Below are positions 48,641 through 62,170 of a stretch of 64,000 nt of DNA, piece by piece (position 1 is the first letter of the stretch; every line of letters starts with the position of its first letter). The translations under genes were made by a program, and so were the position numbers. Source of the stretch: Gadus chalcogrammus (lineage: Eukaryota > Chordata > Actinopteri > Gadiformes > Gadidae); the NCBI RefSeq assembly GCF_026213295.1, contig NC_079415.1:31276015-31340014 (forward strand), given 5' to 3'. Below the pieces are notes generated by a model. It saw only the letters and a program-made list of their open reading frames with translations, had not been told where the DNA came from and made no database searches.

Positions 48641-48985
48641 CACACATTCGTCCTCACCTCTTCCGCCAGCCGCCCCCACAGCCAAATAGAGAAGAGTCCA
48701 GGTTACAAATGATGGATAAATATAATAAAGGTGTGTGCCAGGGTGTTCGCTCGACCTCTGTGGGCTCCTAATGACTCTGTTCCACCTGGTCTCCGTCTGC
48801 TGGGCAGGGGACGGCTGGGGGGTTTAAAATACAACGATATGTGCTACTAAATATCTATCCCTGTATGTCTGCACGCTATACATCTCTTTTATTTTAAAGA
48901 TTTAACCCCTACCCTTGAATGGCTTTTTCTACTTTTTCTAGGAAGAGGCGGGCACTGCCTGTGTTTAAACGTCGACACCCCCCCC
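48641..48985. other. No feature recognised
   Basis: Unique spacer. Confidence 0.4.
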
Positions 48986-49510
48986 TCGTTTCGCTGGCCT
49001 ATCAGCCCCTTGCCGGATGCGTTTTGACTCCAAATGATAGCGTTTTTAGCCTGGCAAGCCGGACCCATATCGGAAAGATATTGGGTCTGGTCTCGTACGG
49101 TGGCAGTGTGGGCGGGATAAACGGTTGTCTTTCAAGTTCCCTCTGCACGCAATAGGATAGCGCTACAACCAATCAGAGCAACGAAGAAGGTGAGTAGTCG
49201 GAGCGACGGAAATTTCCATGGGGAAGAGTTGCGAATGGTGGATTGAGAGAATGGAGACCAACGACGAAACTTTTACCGTATCCGGTCGGCAAAACTCAGA
49301 ATACATCTTTCTTTTTCCAGGAAAGCCTTCAGTGCAGTTCTTTGTTCATTGCTCAAAGAAAATGATAACTTCAAGTCTTGAAGAGTCGCGGCCAAAGCCG
49401 AGGCGAAAGACAGCTGTTCGCCAGCAGCAGCAGCCATTATTGGTTACCTTTAACACGGAACCGTCGCAGCTCTGTCGTCAGTCGGCTCGATACCGCCCCT
49501 CACCATCTGA
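48986..49510 (+). repeat. Probable dispersed fish repeat
   Basis: GCCGGACCCATATCGG..GATATTGGGTCTGGT forms a short hairpin at 49056-49095, followed by AGCGCTACAACCAATCAGAG. I associate this wording with a common teleost repeat, without a named family. Its open frames (48919-49155, 49218-49514) are not convincing genes. Confidence 0.4.
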
Positions 49511-49566
49511 CTAACTCAAACCAAAACACGCCACGTCTAAGATGACATGGTGAAGTTCAGTCTGTG

Positions 49567-50028
49567 GCCCCGTTTACACGAAGGGAAAACGCAGATATTT
49601 CCACGCGGTTTGGCCTCTCATTTACACGAAAACGCAGTTTTTGTCACAGAAAACGATAATTTCTAAAAACTCCGGCCAAAGTGGAAATTTCTGAAAACGC
49701 CGGTTATGTGTTGTCGTGTCAACGGGGGGAAACGGGGTATTAGGTTCTGAAGCGTCACATTATGCGCCAGGAAATGCTTAACGTCATATGAGCGCCCTAT
49801 GTTTACAGTTTGTTTGTTACAGGAAGACGCTCGTGTTATTCGTTGTTGTTGATTCTGCGGATTCTGGTTGGCTTGCATGGCTTTAATTGCGCTCAACGGC
49901 GTATTTATGCGTTTTGATGTAAGCGACAACTATTTTGAAAACAATGTTGTGTGCACAATGTTATTTTTGAAAACGGAGGGGGGGAAATATTCGTTTCTAT
50001 AAATACCCTGCTACGTATAAACGTGGCC
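49567..50028. mobile_element. MITE with GGCCCCGTTTACACG / CGTATAAACGTGGCC ends
   Basis: Imperfect inverted termini of about 20 bp plus inner matches (GAAAAC, ATATTTCC). About 460 bp. Interior words such as AACGCCGGTTATGTG; no clear duplication. Confidence 0.6.
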
Positions 50029-50270
50029 TGTGTGTGCGTGCTGGTGCGTGCGTTCGTGTGTGTTGGCATTTTTGCGAGTGTTTGCATGTGTTTGCATGTT
50101 TGTCTGTTTGCATACGCGTGTGTGTATGTTTGATTGTGTGTGAGTTTGCATTTGTGTACGTGTGTGGCCGTGTATGGTTGCATGTGTGTGTGTGCAACCA
50201 TAAATGCATGCGTGCATTTGCATGTGTGTGCTTCTGTATGTGTGTGTGTGTGCCTGCATCTGTGTGTGTC
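50029..50270. repeat. Degenerate (GT)n array
   Basis: GTGTGT mixed with TTTGCATG words. Confidence 0.9.
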
Positions 50271-50596
50271 TTCCACCCTTCCAACGACCGTGGTGCACAG
50301 ACTTAACCTCTCTGGTGCAGGATGATGTATTTGCATGCTGGAGCCAAGGCAGTGGGGGAAGAGTCAAAGCTGAGGCCGTGTTAATGGCTTTGAGGAGGGA
50401 CTTCAGTGGCGGAAGGCGTCCTCAGACACTCAGGGGGTCAGTGGAATTATACCAGAGCTCATCTTTAATATATGCCCGGAACTACTTATTGAGTGACTTT
50501 TGGGAATGCAGAACTTTCAGTGAGTTCAAAAGTCACATCCACCGGCCAACTGTATCATAAGAGATGAAATATCGTAGGAGGTATTGCATTTTTGTC
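50271..50596. other. No feature recognised
   Basis: Unique-looking DNA. Confidence 0.4.
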
Positions 50597-50641
<45 letters not shown>

Positions 50642-50791
50642 GATAGATAAATACTTTAATAATCCCAGAGGGAAATTATTTTTGTCACGAACTCCAGATA
50701 TACATACACAAATAAATAAATAAATAAATAAATATTAAGAATAAAATATAAAATATAACATATATATCCATATCCATATATACATATACAT

Positions 50792-50836
<45 letters not shown>

Positions 50837-51345
50837 CATACAACATAAATACACATACATACACAAAAGATAAAAGATACAACCTAAGAAAAACAAAATA
50901 TACAAATAAAAAATTTAAGGACAATATAAATATATATACAACACCATATATACACATACATATATATATATATACATATACATATACACATATACACATA
51001 TATACATACATACATACATACATACACATACATACATACATACATACATACATACATACATACATACATACATACATACATACATACATACATACATACA
51101 TACACAAAAGACAGCACTGTACAAAAAGAATTGTACAGTATTGTGCAAAAGGTGCAAGAACTATAGTCCTTGTTTGAGGTCAGAGATTACAGAGAGGGAC
51201 GGTGTCTGACATTCTAAGGGAGGCGTTGTAAATTTTAATGGCCACAGGCAGGAAAGATTTCCTGTGGCGCTCTGTGGTGCATCTGGGTGAGAGGAATCTC
51301 CTGCTGAAGGTGCTCCTCTGCAGGAGACTATATATATATATATAG
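50597..51345 (-). mobile_element. 3' part of a LINE with microsatellite expansion
   Basis: Read on the minus strand: 51320-51190 encodes a frameshifted C-terminus with words like ERHRKSFLPVAIK. It is followed by CTATAGTTCTTGCACC and, after large (TA)n and (CATA)n expansions, by AATTTCCCTCTGGGATTATTAAAGTATT and a terminal (ATCT)n at 50597-50640. The GGGATTATTAAAGTATTTATC tail is typical of a fish LINE 3' end. Clade not certain (L2/Rex-like). Confidence 0.65.
50700..51105. repeat. (AAAT)n, (TA)n, (CATA)n expansions inside the LINE
   Basis: AAATAAATAAAT at 50708-50732, TATATA blocks near 50805-50825 and 50955-50975, and (CATA)n at 51002-51103. Confidence 0.92.
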
Positions 51346-51441
51346 GGAAATCGGTTCTTTCAGACAACCAAACACCACACTTTACAGACACGATGCTACG
51401 ACAACGGAAGTGATGCTCCCGTCAAAGGAACGAACATGTCT

Positions 51442-52186
51442 GGACTGGGGTGAATCCCAGGGTACCTCACGATATGATACGTGATACACATCCCGCGATA
51501 CAGATAATGTCGCGATACAACGATTCTGAGATAATCAATCCTTTGACGATACATCACGATATACTCATCGATATATATATAGATGAGTAAAAAATGACTG
51601 TGAAAAGTAGGGCTGGGAATCGATCAGAATTTCCTGGATCGATCCGATTCCGATTCATAAGGTCACGATCCGATTCGATCCACGATTCGATCCGATTCGA
51701 TTCGATATCGATCTATTTACAGACATAATGCAAATAAATACTGTCCCATAGACAAAACAGCTCCATGTGTTTGTGATTGTATCTGTGTACGTGTAAGAGG
51801 GACACAGAGAGAGAAGAGACAAGAATCAATTATTTTTTTTAGACAAAAATCCAAGTATTATTTGAATTTTTTTTTTTTTTTTTTATTTTATTTTATTTTT
51901 TTTTATTAATTAAAGATTGATCCAGACATTTTTGGATCGATATCGTGCTTTTTGAGCATGAATCGATATCGGATCGCGGATCGATTTTTTGAACACAGCC
52001 CTAGAAAGGTTAAGTGCTGGATTTTGTTCTTCATTCGTGGTACAAATTGTGACATGTCTTTAAAAAAAAATATTCAATTAAATACAAATACATTTTCGAT
52101 ATTTGGCGACGCCGCATCGATTCTCGTATCGCACCAAGAACGGCGACGATATATCGGCGCATCGGTATTTTGTCCCACCCCTAGTT
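51442..52186. mobile_element. hAT-like MITE hosting a second MITE
   Basis: Outer ends TGGGGTGAATCCCAGGGTAC and GTATTTTGTCCCACCCCTA, with GATATATCG-type words inside both ends. It is interrupted by the element at 51609-52002. Confidence 0.7.
51609..52002. mobile_element. Nested hAT-like MITE (AGGGCTG...CAGCCCT)
   Basis: Starts AGGGCTGGGAATCGATC, ends TTTTTGAACACAGCCCT; repeated GATCCGATTC words. Flanks TGAAAAGT and AGAAAGGT match at six of eight bases, a likely aged 8-bp duplication. Confidence 0.78.
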
Positions 52187-53376
52187 TTGGTCCCATTCAT
52201 TAAGGCTGCATTCACACTACATGTGTCCGTCGTCGGCAAAGGCGTTGATTACGCTGGGGATGCTGGGGACGCGTCCCCACCAGATTTCCTCAAGATTCAT
52301 TTTGTACCCACCACAATAATAATCTAGTTTAATTATTATGGATTATTACACGGCTCTTCTCAATGCAGTGGAAAGCTCAACGACTTTGGCGAACTATTTC
52401 TCTGCTGATCAACGCTACGAATGATAACAAATACATTGGAAAAAGACACACTGTCTGAAGTTATTTTTTCGATTTGGCAAGTAAGCATTACTAATAATAC
52501 CAATACTCTTTGGCTTGGATGATGAGGCATCAGACAATCAAGTCATTTTAGCCTGAATGCATACATAGCACCAGAGCAGGTTGCTAGTACCATGGACAGT
52601 ATCGGAACGTTAACCTGTTGAACTAAATGGATGTGGTAGGCTACACCACGGGATGCATCAGCAGACCACTGCCACATAAATAAAGGTAAGACGCGATATT
52701 TATTGCTTAAGATTTGCTGCTGCTGTGGCGAGGTCTTTTGTGTTTTTTGCACTCAAGTGGTCGGCTGTCTTAACTTGCAATTGATAGTCGGTGGAGTCAG
52801 TCTCTTGTTGACACAATGTGACTTTTGGTCATTCTTGCTTTGCTTGAATTCTGGAATAATTGTGGGTGGGAGTGCATGAGCTTTGGTCAGAATGCCGGAT
52901 GTAGGTTAGATTGGATGGAATGCATGTTGTGAATTGAGAACAGCCAGCCCATGACGTGATACAGCGTTCTGCTGTGCAACAAATATTATTTTATTTTTCA
53001 ATCTTGACGAGTGTGTAGCCACACGTTTGGACCCTTCTGAACATAAACACGCGGTTCATTTAATTTCCTAGCTCCTCTTGTTTATGCTGTTAGCTTAGCC
53101 ATGTCATTTCACGTTGTCAACATTGGATACATGGAGCAGAACAAAGTGGGTCATAAGTCCGATGCTTTTTGGAAACGTTTTCTTCATAAAACGTGCCAGA
53201 CAGATTTTGTATACATTTTATTCCTTAGTAATTAGCTCCATGGGTATGCCGTCTTTCAGAACCTTTCATTACCGGCAGTAAAAAGAGAAAAAAGAGTGCT
53301 TCCTCATTGTACCCAGCACTTCTGAAAATGCACTTCCGAATGCGTCTCTGTCCCCAGCACATTTCAAACCAAACTA
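52187..53376. other. No feature recognised
   Basis: Unique-looking AT-rich DNA; GCTGCATTCACACTACATG at 52206 recalls a MITE end without a partner. Confidence 0.4.
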
Positions 53377-54157
53377 ACGCCCCGTGCCCACTACATGCGT
53401 CCGTTGCGTGATCCGCATTGACTTTAATGGGGACGGACGCGCAATGCATTGTGGATCCGTATGTTCCGTTGGAGCCTTCGGCTCCGTCAGAAAGTTGAAC
53501 ATTTTTCAACTTTTTGGCAGCGACGGATCCGTCATCCAATCAGATCGCTGTACGGTTGCTGATTGACACCCCGCCCTCATGGGTAAAATCCTCAGTTTGT
53601 CGATGCTCATGCTAATGATCATGTGTTTTTCCCCGCGTGTGATTTGTTGACCATTATGTTAATTTTGATGTGCCTGTCCCCGGACGTGATTGGCTGCTGC
53701 ATCGGAGGGCCGAGGATCCGGGAGGATAAAGCACGGGCGAGCTCAACATCCACGGCAGCTGGCCTTGGATATGAAGCTTGCCATATTGGGTCTTCGAATG
53801 GATTTGTTGGTTGATCGAGGTTCTTGTTAACTGCTACACGGGAACTTATCCCATGCTCTGGGCTAAATAAACAAATAAACAACTTCCAGTTAACCAAAGA
53901 CATCTGGTTTTATGTTGCCACCCCTTCCGCTAGCGGGGGACGTAACAATCGCGTATGCAAATTTAAGCACTGTGACGCGACTCGGGCTCTGACGATACTG
54001 CATGGAAAGCGGGTCATCTTGCATCGCAACAAGCAGGAAGAAGCGGGAAGAACCCGATTTGATTGGCTGACGGATGCCTCTGCAAAGACTACTCCCCCAT
54101 CAGTCAGCCACGCCTTCCCACATAAGTCGACGGACGCATGTAGTGGGCACGGGGCGT
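53377..54157. mobile_element. MITE with 27-bp perfect inverted termini
   Basis: ACGCCCCGTGCCCACTACAT.. at the left is matched exactly by the inverse at 54131-54157. Inside are CAATGCATTGTGGATCCG and a GGATCCGTCATCCAATCAGA block. No target duplication seen. Confidence 0.82.
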
Positions 54158-54610
54158 GACACCCATGTTCCGTCCGTTCTGTCGGCTCCGTGGCCTGCAT
54201 CAAAGATCTGGCTGTTCAATTTTTTTTAAAGAAATGTGGAATCGATACGATTGCTTTTTGGTCACCTGTTGTTTGTGTCATCTTTTGTATTCATATCCAC
54301 GCATCGGCTTGGTGAGCAGGAAGCAATTTCATTGGCTGCAGGCTGCGTCTGCAAAGACTAGTCCCCTATACGTCAGAAACGCCCTCGATCATCTGGATTG
54401 GGGACTGGTATTTGCCGAGGGAGCCCGACGCAGCCACGATCTGATTGGCTGACGGATCCGTCGCAGCCTGAAAAGTTAACATTTTCTCAACTTCTGAACG
54501 CAAGAGACGGAGCCGACGCAACAGACGGACCCACAATGCATTTCGGGATCGCCCCATGCAAAGTCAATGAGATCCGTCAATGGACGGATGCAGTGGGCAA
54601 GGGTGTTGTA
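54158..54610. mobile_element. Second related MITE end abutting the first
   Basis: ACACCCATGTTCCGTCCGTT at the left, and at the right the inverse of a sequence closely like the first MITE's left 150 bp (ending GATGCAGTGGGCAAGGGTGT). Either a second copy, head to tail, or one element nested in the other. Confidence 0.6.
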
Positions 54611-55225
54611 TGTAAGGTTACATTAAGGCTTGTTTCCAACATCGCTACTACTATGATGCCGGTCGGGAATACGCCCCGATTCGGGCGTGCTCCTCCTGGT
54701 GTCCGTCCTCTAGAAACCTCTCTGTAATTGTCTGGTTGTTGATCGCGCCGCGGTTTCTGTTAATGCGCCGTGACTGAATCGGCAGCACGTCTTCTGAAAG
54801 GCTGCTCCTGTGTTGTCAAAGTGATGATTGAGGTTTGGTTAATTTGCTTGCGTCACGTTGGTTTGCATGTGTTATCTCAGAGGCACTGAGAGCGACGGCG
54901 TTCTGGCTGAGCTCCCGTACGACGGGGAACGCCTCTCTCTCTCTCTCTCTGGAAGTTGAAGTGGGTTGCTGTTCGACTGATGGGGGTATGCATCTTAATT
55001 TTCTTGTTTTGTGTATTTACTCGTGTGTTCTGAAGTTCACAGGGATGTGTGTGTTTACTTGAGTAATGCTAGTTTGTTCTCATAAAAAGTTTTATTTTCT
55101 TTCACGCACAACAGAATCAATCGTCTGTATTGTCTAATTTTCACAAATGCGTAAAGAATGAATAAAAAAAATATCATCCTTGCTGAAAAAAATGTTTTTG
55201 AAACTCAATGACCCCTCACACACAC
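54611..55225. other. No feature recognised
   Basis: Contains a short (CT)n at 54932-54950. Confidence 0.4.
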
Positions 55226-55370
55226 ATTAATCACACAGATACAGATGACTATTGATCCCAGAGGAAATTAGGCTCCATACACGCAGACATGCTACAGCAT
55301 ATATACTTGCATACCCAGACCCCCACACACACATACACACACACTTACACAACCACCAGACCCACTTGCG

Positions 55371-55468
<98 letters not shown>

Positions 55469-55520
55469 TACCCAGATCCACAAACACACACACACTCCCA
55501 CACACACACACACACATCCA
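55226..55520. repeat. LINE tail scrap plus (CA)n
   Basis: ATTGATCCCAGAGGAAATTA at 55252 matches the tail word of the LINE at 50597. CA-rich sequence follows with pure (CA)n at 55379-55465. Confidence 0.85.
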
Positions 55521-55770
55521 GGCCAGCTCCCGGCCAATGGCAGGAGGCGGCGAACAGACTGGATCCGTCCGTCCTGCTCACCGTCAACCTGCGGCCATAA
55601 AACCACGGGGGTCAGACTCAGCCCCGTCCCTCATCTCCTCTGTGGCCCCCGGGGGCCTGATTGATCTCCCCTAGCAACCGACCCCCCCCCCGCCCCCCAC
55701 TCCCTCCTCGAGAGCCAATGGGAACCGTACAAGAAATGTGTGGTTTTTGCTTTCGGCTGGACGTCGGAAC
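55521..55770. other. No feature recognised
   Basis: GC-rich spacer with poly-C at 55681-55690. Confidence 0.4.
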
Positions 55771-56062
<292 letters not shown>

Positions 56063-56390
56063 CACACCCTGGGTTTAGGTCAAAAAGGTCATCGGTGGAT
56101 GGACTATACATCGAAGAGGGGGGGGCTTTCTGGCCGGGGGTCCAACACCCCGACCCCCCCCCGACCTCTCCATCGGTGAAGAGCTCCAGGGAGCTCTGAT
56201 GAAGTCTCGCACCGCCGCGTCCCAGACGAGGCACCAGAAATGCGATATCGGTCTCGTTGAAAGGACATTTCTACAGTTCGAAATTGGACAGGCACAGGAT
56301 GTATTTTTCACCAAGTAAAGCAGACATGTTCCCAGTTTGACACCCACACTGTTTAACAAATGTCCTGTCTTCTTAGAGAAGCGCGATAAA
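56063..56390. other. No feature recognised
   Basis: Unique stretch with G and C runs near 56118 and 56154. Confidence 0.4.
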
Positions 56391-56653
56391 CGGTAAATGG
56401 ACTGCATTTATGTCACCCTTTTGCTAACCAGTGGCCACTCAAAGCGCTTCACAATATTGCCGAACATTCACCCGTTCAAGCACACATCCACACACTGACG
56501 GTGGTGTCAGCCACGCAAGGAGACAGCCAGCTCGTCAGGAGCAGTGAGGGTGAGGTGTCTCGCCCAGGGACAACTCCACACTCAGCAAGGAGGAGCCGGG
56601 GAATCGAACTAGCAACCTTCCGTTTACAAACAACCCTGCGCTTCCTCCTGAAG
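56391..56653 (-). mobile_element. tRNA-derived SINE, second tail type, minus strand
   Basis: Reverse complement shows the B box (GGTTGCTAGTTCGATTCCCC), a body with CTGAGTGTGGAGTTGTCCC and the tail TTTGAGTGGCCACTGGTTAG..AAATGCAGTCCATTTACC. The A-box side is weaker. Confidence 0.87.
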
Positions 56654-56979
56654 TACATTTCTGATATTTGTGAGACACCTGCATACGACTGTGTCTTCGT
56701 AGGAGGATGTCTGCGGCCCGCGACTTGTGCTTCAACGCAGGCTGCGAATCGGCGCTCATGTGTACAACTTCAACGAAATAATTACTCTGTTTTGCTTCGC
56801 CGTGTGCGCTGTGAGTGGGCCCGCTCAGACAAAAGGCCGCGGACGATAATGGATCGTGCAAACATCAGCGTTATCGCACTGAGACCTATTGGCCTGTCGC
56901 TTAGTGAGTGAGGGGCAGTGGCAATTATGTTGTGTTCAGGAGTGGTTACGTAAAGTAAGGGAATAATGCATTCTGAGGT
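56654..56979. other. No feature recognised
   Basis: Unique-looking DNA. Confidence 0.4.
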
Positions 56980-57040
56980 CTCTCTCTCTCTCTCTCTTCT
57001 GTCCTTCATCCTCTCTCTCTCTCTCTCGGTTACCTCTTTG

Positions 57041-57092
<52 letters not shown>

Positions 57093-57098
57093 GTCCTT

Positions 57099-57136
<38 letters not shown>

Positions 57137-57146
57137 TACCTCTTTG

Positions 57147-57214
<68 letters not shown>

Positions 57215-57220
57215 GTCCTT

Positions 57221-57258
<38 letters not shown>

Positions 57259-57345
57259 TACCTCTTTGTATCTCTCTCTCTTTCTTATCCCTCTCTCTCT
57301 CTTACCATCTTTCTTTATCCTCTCTCTCTCCCTCTCTCCTTCTCC
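56980..57345. repeat. (CT)n-cored minisatellite, three units
   Basis: TTCTGTCCTTCATC, (CT)n, GGTTACCTCTTTGTATC, (CT)n repeats from about 56998, 57089 and 57210; units differ only in CT run length. Confidence 0.94.
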
Positions 57346-58530
<1,185 letters not shown>

Positions 58531-58552
58531 CAGCTGTGTGTGCATGTTATTC

Positions 58553-59083
58553 TGTAACGGGAGGGTTAGGCAGAACCCAAAGTGCACAGACAGACGACAG
58601 TTGTAGAACAGTCTCAAGGATTTATTCTGGTACAGGATCGAGCAGGCAGAGAGCAGACGGTGGGTCAGCAGACGAGGAGTCGGCAACGGCAGGGCAGAAG
58701 AGCAGATCGGGAGTCGGGAACTGGAGAGCAGACAGACCGACAGGGACTCGACGTCGGGCGGGAGGTCAGGCAGGCGGAGGGTCGATAACAGGCAGTCAGG
58801 CGGGTGGATCAGGAGGCGGGGACAGAGGAGCAGACAGACCGACAGGGGCTGGACGGCCGGCAGGCGGTCAGACAGGTGAGGGTTCGTTAGCAGGCAGAGC
58901 GGAGTAGCCAAAGTCAATCGGGAGTTGCGGGAAAGCTCTGAATGAAACCAGAGACATTCTGGCAAGGACTGAGTGAAAGGAGAGGGCTGTTATAGGGGGA
59001 GCACAGGTGAAGGTGGTTGGGTTAATTAGGGGAGATCAGGGTGGCAGGCAGGTGAATGGGAAAACCAGGGGCGGACCATGACA
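58553..59083 (-). mobile_element. Solo LTR (531 bp) with perfect 5-bp target duplication
   Basis: In minus orientation it starts TGTCATGGTCCGCC and ends CCTCCCGTTACA. It has CCCTATAACAGCCC as a TATA candidate and AGAATAAATCC as polyadenylation signal near 58620. TATTC flanks it at 58548-58552 and 59084-59088. A lone LTR with duplication is the product of LTR-LTR recombination. It contains direct repeats GAGCAGACAGACCGACAGGG (58726 and 58828). Confidence 0.88.
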
Positions 59084-59088
59084 TATTC

Positions 59089-59187
59089 AGCTGTTTGTGT
59101 GTGCGTTTTCTGCATCTGTGTGTGCGTGTGTTTTCTGCATCTGTGTGTGTGTGTTTTATACCTCTGTGTGGGTGTGTTTTCTGCATC

Positions 59188-59227
<40 letters not shown>

Positions 59228-59256
59228 ATTCCTCTGTGTGTGTGGGTGTTCTGCAG

Positions 59257-59334
<78 letters not shown>

Positions 59335-59590
59335 TATGCATCTGTGTGTGTCTGTGTGTGGGTTATGCAGCTGTGTGTGTGTGTTCTGCAGCTTTGTGTG
59401 TGTGTGTGTGTGTGTGTTATGCCTGTGTGTGTGTGTGTGTTCTGCAGCTGTGTGTGTGTGTGTGTGTTATGAAGCTGTGTGCGTGTGTTCTGCACCTGTG
59501 TGTGTGTTCTGCAGCTGTGTGTGTGTGTGTGTGTTCTGCAGCTGTGTGTGTGTGTGCTATTCAGCTGTGTGTGTGTGAGTGTGTGCAGCG
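59089..59590. repeat. GT array with TTCTGCAGCTG/TTATGCATCTG punctuation
   Basis: GT blocks separated every 20-70 bp by TTCTGCA(G/T)CTG or TATGCA(G/T)CTG words, about a dozen of them; pure GT at 59258-59331. Confidence 0.93.
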
Positions 59591-59840
59591 GGAGAGCTCT
59601 GCAGGCACCCTCGGTCTGCAGGCGCGGTCACGCTGAGACTTTGTGCGTCTTAAACTCTGTGTGACTCATGGCAAGAGTGGGTTTTCTTTTTTTAATGACT
59701 AGGCATACTAGCACATGATCTCATATGACGCACATACACAGACACACACGCTGCTAGGGGTTTATACCGGGCGAAGGCCATTGTGTACATGAACTACATG
59801 CATCTTTGAAGGGGCCTGCATCTTTTAAACCAAACCCGTC
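59591..59840. other. No feature recognised
   Basis: Unique spacer. Confidence 0.4.
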
Positions 59841-60265
59841 AGGGAGGGTGGTGGTGTGTGCGTGTGGATATATGCCAGTGTATATCCGTGCCCTGACTGT
59901 GTGTGTGTTTGTGTGTGTGTCTGTGGATACGTCAGTGTGTATCTGTGTCTGACTGTGTGTGTGGATATATGTCAGTGTATATCTGCGTTTGCCTCTGCAT
60001 GTGTGTTTGTGTGTCAGTATGTGTGTGTCTGTGTGTTTGTGTGTATGTCTGTGTCTGCCTACCTGTGTGTGCATTTGTGTTTGCGTGCATGCCTGTGTGT
60101 GTGTCTTCCTGTATGTATGTGTGTGGGTGTGTGTGTGTGTGTCTGTCTGCCCATGGGTGTGTGTGTGTGACAGTATATGTGTGTGTCTGTGTGTGTGTGT
60201 CTGTCTACCTGCGTGTGTGCGTTTGTGTTTGTGTGCATGCATGTGTGTGTCTTCCTGTATGTATG

Positions 60266-60315
<50 letters not shown>

Positions 60316-60388
60316 TGCCCATGTGTGTGTGTGTGTGTGTCTGCCGTGTGTGTGGGTCAGTATGTGTGTGTCTGTGTTTGTGTGCATG

Positions 60389-60447
<59 letters not shown>
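59841..60447. repeat. Degenerate to pure GT array
   Basis: GT mixed with CTGTCTGCC and GCATGC words; pure GT near 60393-60446. Confidence 0.94.
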
Positions 60448-60449
<2 letters not shown>

Positions 60450-60549
60450 TGAGGCCTGCTGCTGGCCATCCAAGCAGACAGGTGCCAGGTCACATCAGCT
60501 CCCTGCTCCGCTGGTCAGGTGGTACTCATGGTCTGCGCATTATGGGGAC
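60448..60549. other. Hinge between GT and CA arrays
   Basis: About 100 bp of mixed sequence at which the array switches strand sense. Confidence 0.8.
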
Positions 60550-60662
60550 ACAAACACACACACGCACACGCGAACACGCATACACACACAAACACACAAA
60601 CAGACGCTTACACACACACAAACACACAGGCAGAAACACACACACAGACACGAACACAGGCA

Positions 60663-60697
<35 letters not shown>

Positions 60698-60970
60698 CTG
60701 CATAAAAAGCACGCATGCAGACAAACACACACACTGATGCATAACACACACACGCACACACACACACAAACGCACACACACACACACACACACACGTGTT
60801 TACAACAAACACACATATGTATAACACACACACACAGAGCCATAACACAATCATATGATGCAGACACACACACACAGCTGCATAAAAAGCACGCATGCAG
60901 ACAAACACACACACTGATGCAGAACACATACAGACACATAGACCCTAACACACACAAACACACACACAAT

Positions 60971-61019
<49 letters not shown>

Positions 61020-61215
61020 GCACACACAAAGACATACACACAGCTTGGCAGAGTCACAGTGATGCCCATGGACAGATGTTCTCAAACTGATGTGAAAAAA
61101 AAAGAATCTCGCAAAGATAAAAGCACAGCCACACACACACAGACACACACACACACACACACAAACACACAGCCACACACACAGCCACACACACACACAC
61201 AGCCACACACAGACT
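60550..61215. repeat. CA array with an internal 180-bp-spaced duplication
   Basis: CA mixed with GACACA words. CAGCTGCATAAAAAGCACGC recurs at 60695 and 60877 with the following about 50 bp. Confidence 0.94.
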
Positions 61216-61397
61216 CACTGACTAGGAGGAAGAATGAAAGAACATGTCCAGATATAGACACATGTTTTGGTGTGTGTGAGTATGTGTGTGTGTATCTTTT
61301 CTTTTTTGTGCAACTCTGTGTGTGGGTGAGATAAAGCAAGAGAGAAAGATGAAATATAGAGCATCACGCCACACCAAGCGGTTGATTTGATGTGCTC

Positions 61398-61400
61398 TGT

Positions 61401-61492
<92 letters not shown>

Positions 61493-61655
61493 CTCGGTTG
61501 ATGGCAGAGCTGGGACCGACACAGAGATAAAGACAGAGCTGTCGAAAGGAACACACATTAACAGTTGAACACACACACGCACACACACACACACGCACGC
61601 ACACACACACGCACGCACAGACACACACACGCACGCACGCACACACAGCGCATTG
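61398..61655. repeat. (CA)n arrays
   Basis: Pure CA at 61402-61491; CA with CGCA words at 61569-61648. Confidence 0.95.
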
Positions 61656-61864
61656 ACAGGACCTCCCTAGGGACCGTGTCAGTGGTTGATGAGCACAATT
61701 ATGACTCTCTCCTCTCTCTCTCTCCATCACTCCTTTCATCCTTTCATCCTGCTCCTAATGTATTCACACACACACACTAAAACAACAAGGCTAATCGCCA
61801 ACGTTGTTTTACCGGTTGAGGACAGCAGAGTGAAGTGGAAATAACACTGTCTCTCCAACAAGCT

Positions 61865-62170
61865 GGTGTGTGTGTCTGTGTGTGTGTGTGTGTGTTACTT
61901 ACAATATATCTCTGCTCTGTCAAACCCACAACCCCCCCCCATCACAGCCCCAAAGCAGAGGTAAAGTATGTCAGGTGTGTGTATGTGTGCGTCTATATAC
62001 GTGTGTGTGTGTGTGAGTGAATATGCTCATTTAAACACATATTTACATGTATATCTAATGTGTGTGTCTCAGTGTATGTCTTTGTGTCTCTGTGTGTCTC
62101 AGTGTGTGTCATTGTGTGTCTCAGTTTGTTTCTCATTGTTGGTCTGTGTGTACTTGAGTGTGTGAGGGTA
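61865..62170. repeat. Degenerate GT array
   Basis: GT with TCTCAGTGTGT words. Confidence 0.88.

Noticed and set aside
49218..49514. 98-codon frame with plausible composition
   Set aside because: Lies in a probable dispersed repeat and has no domain I recognise.
59903..61090. 395-codon open frame
   Set aside because: Runs through GT and then CA arrays; Cys/Val then His/Thr content is the translation of dinucleotide repeats.
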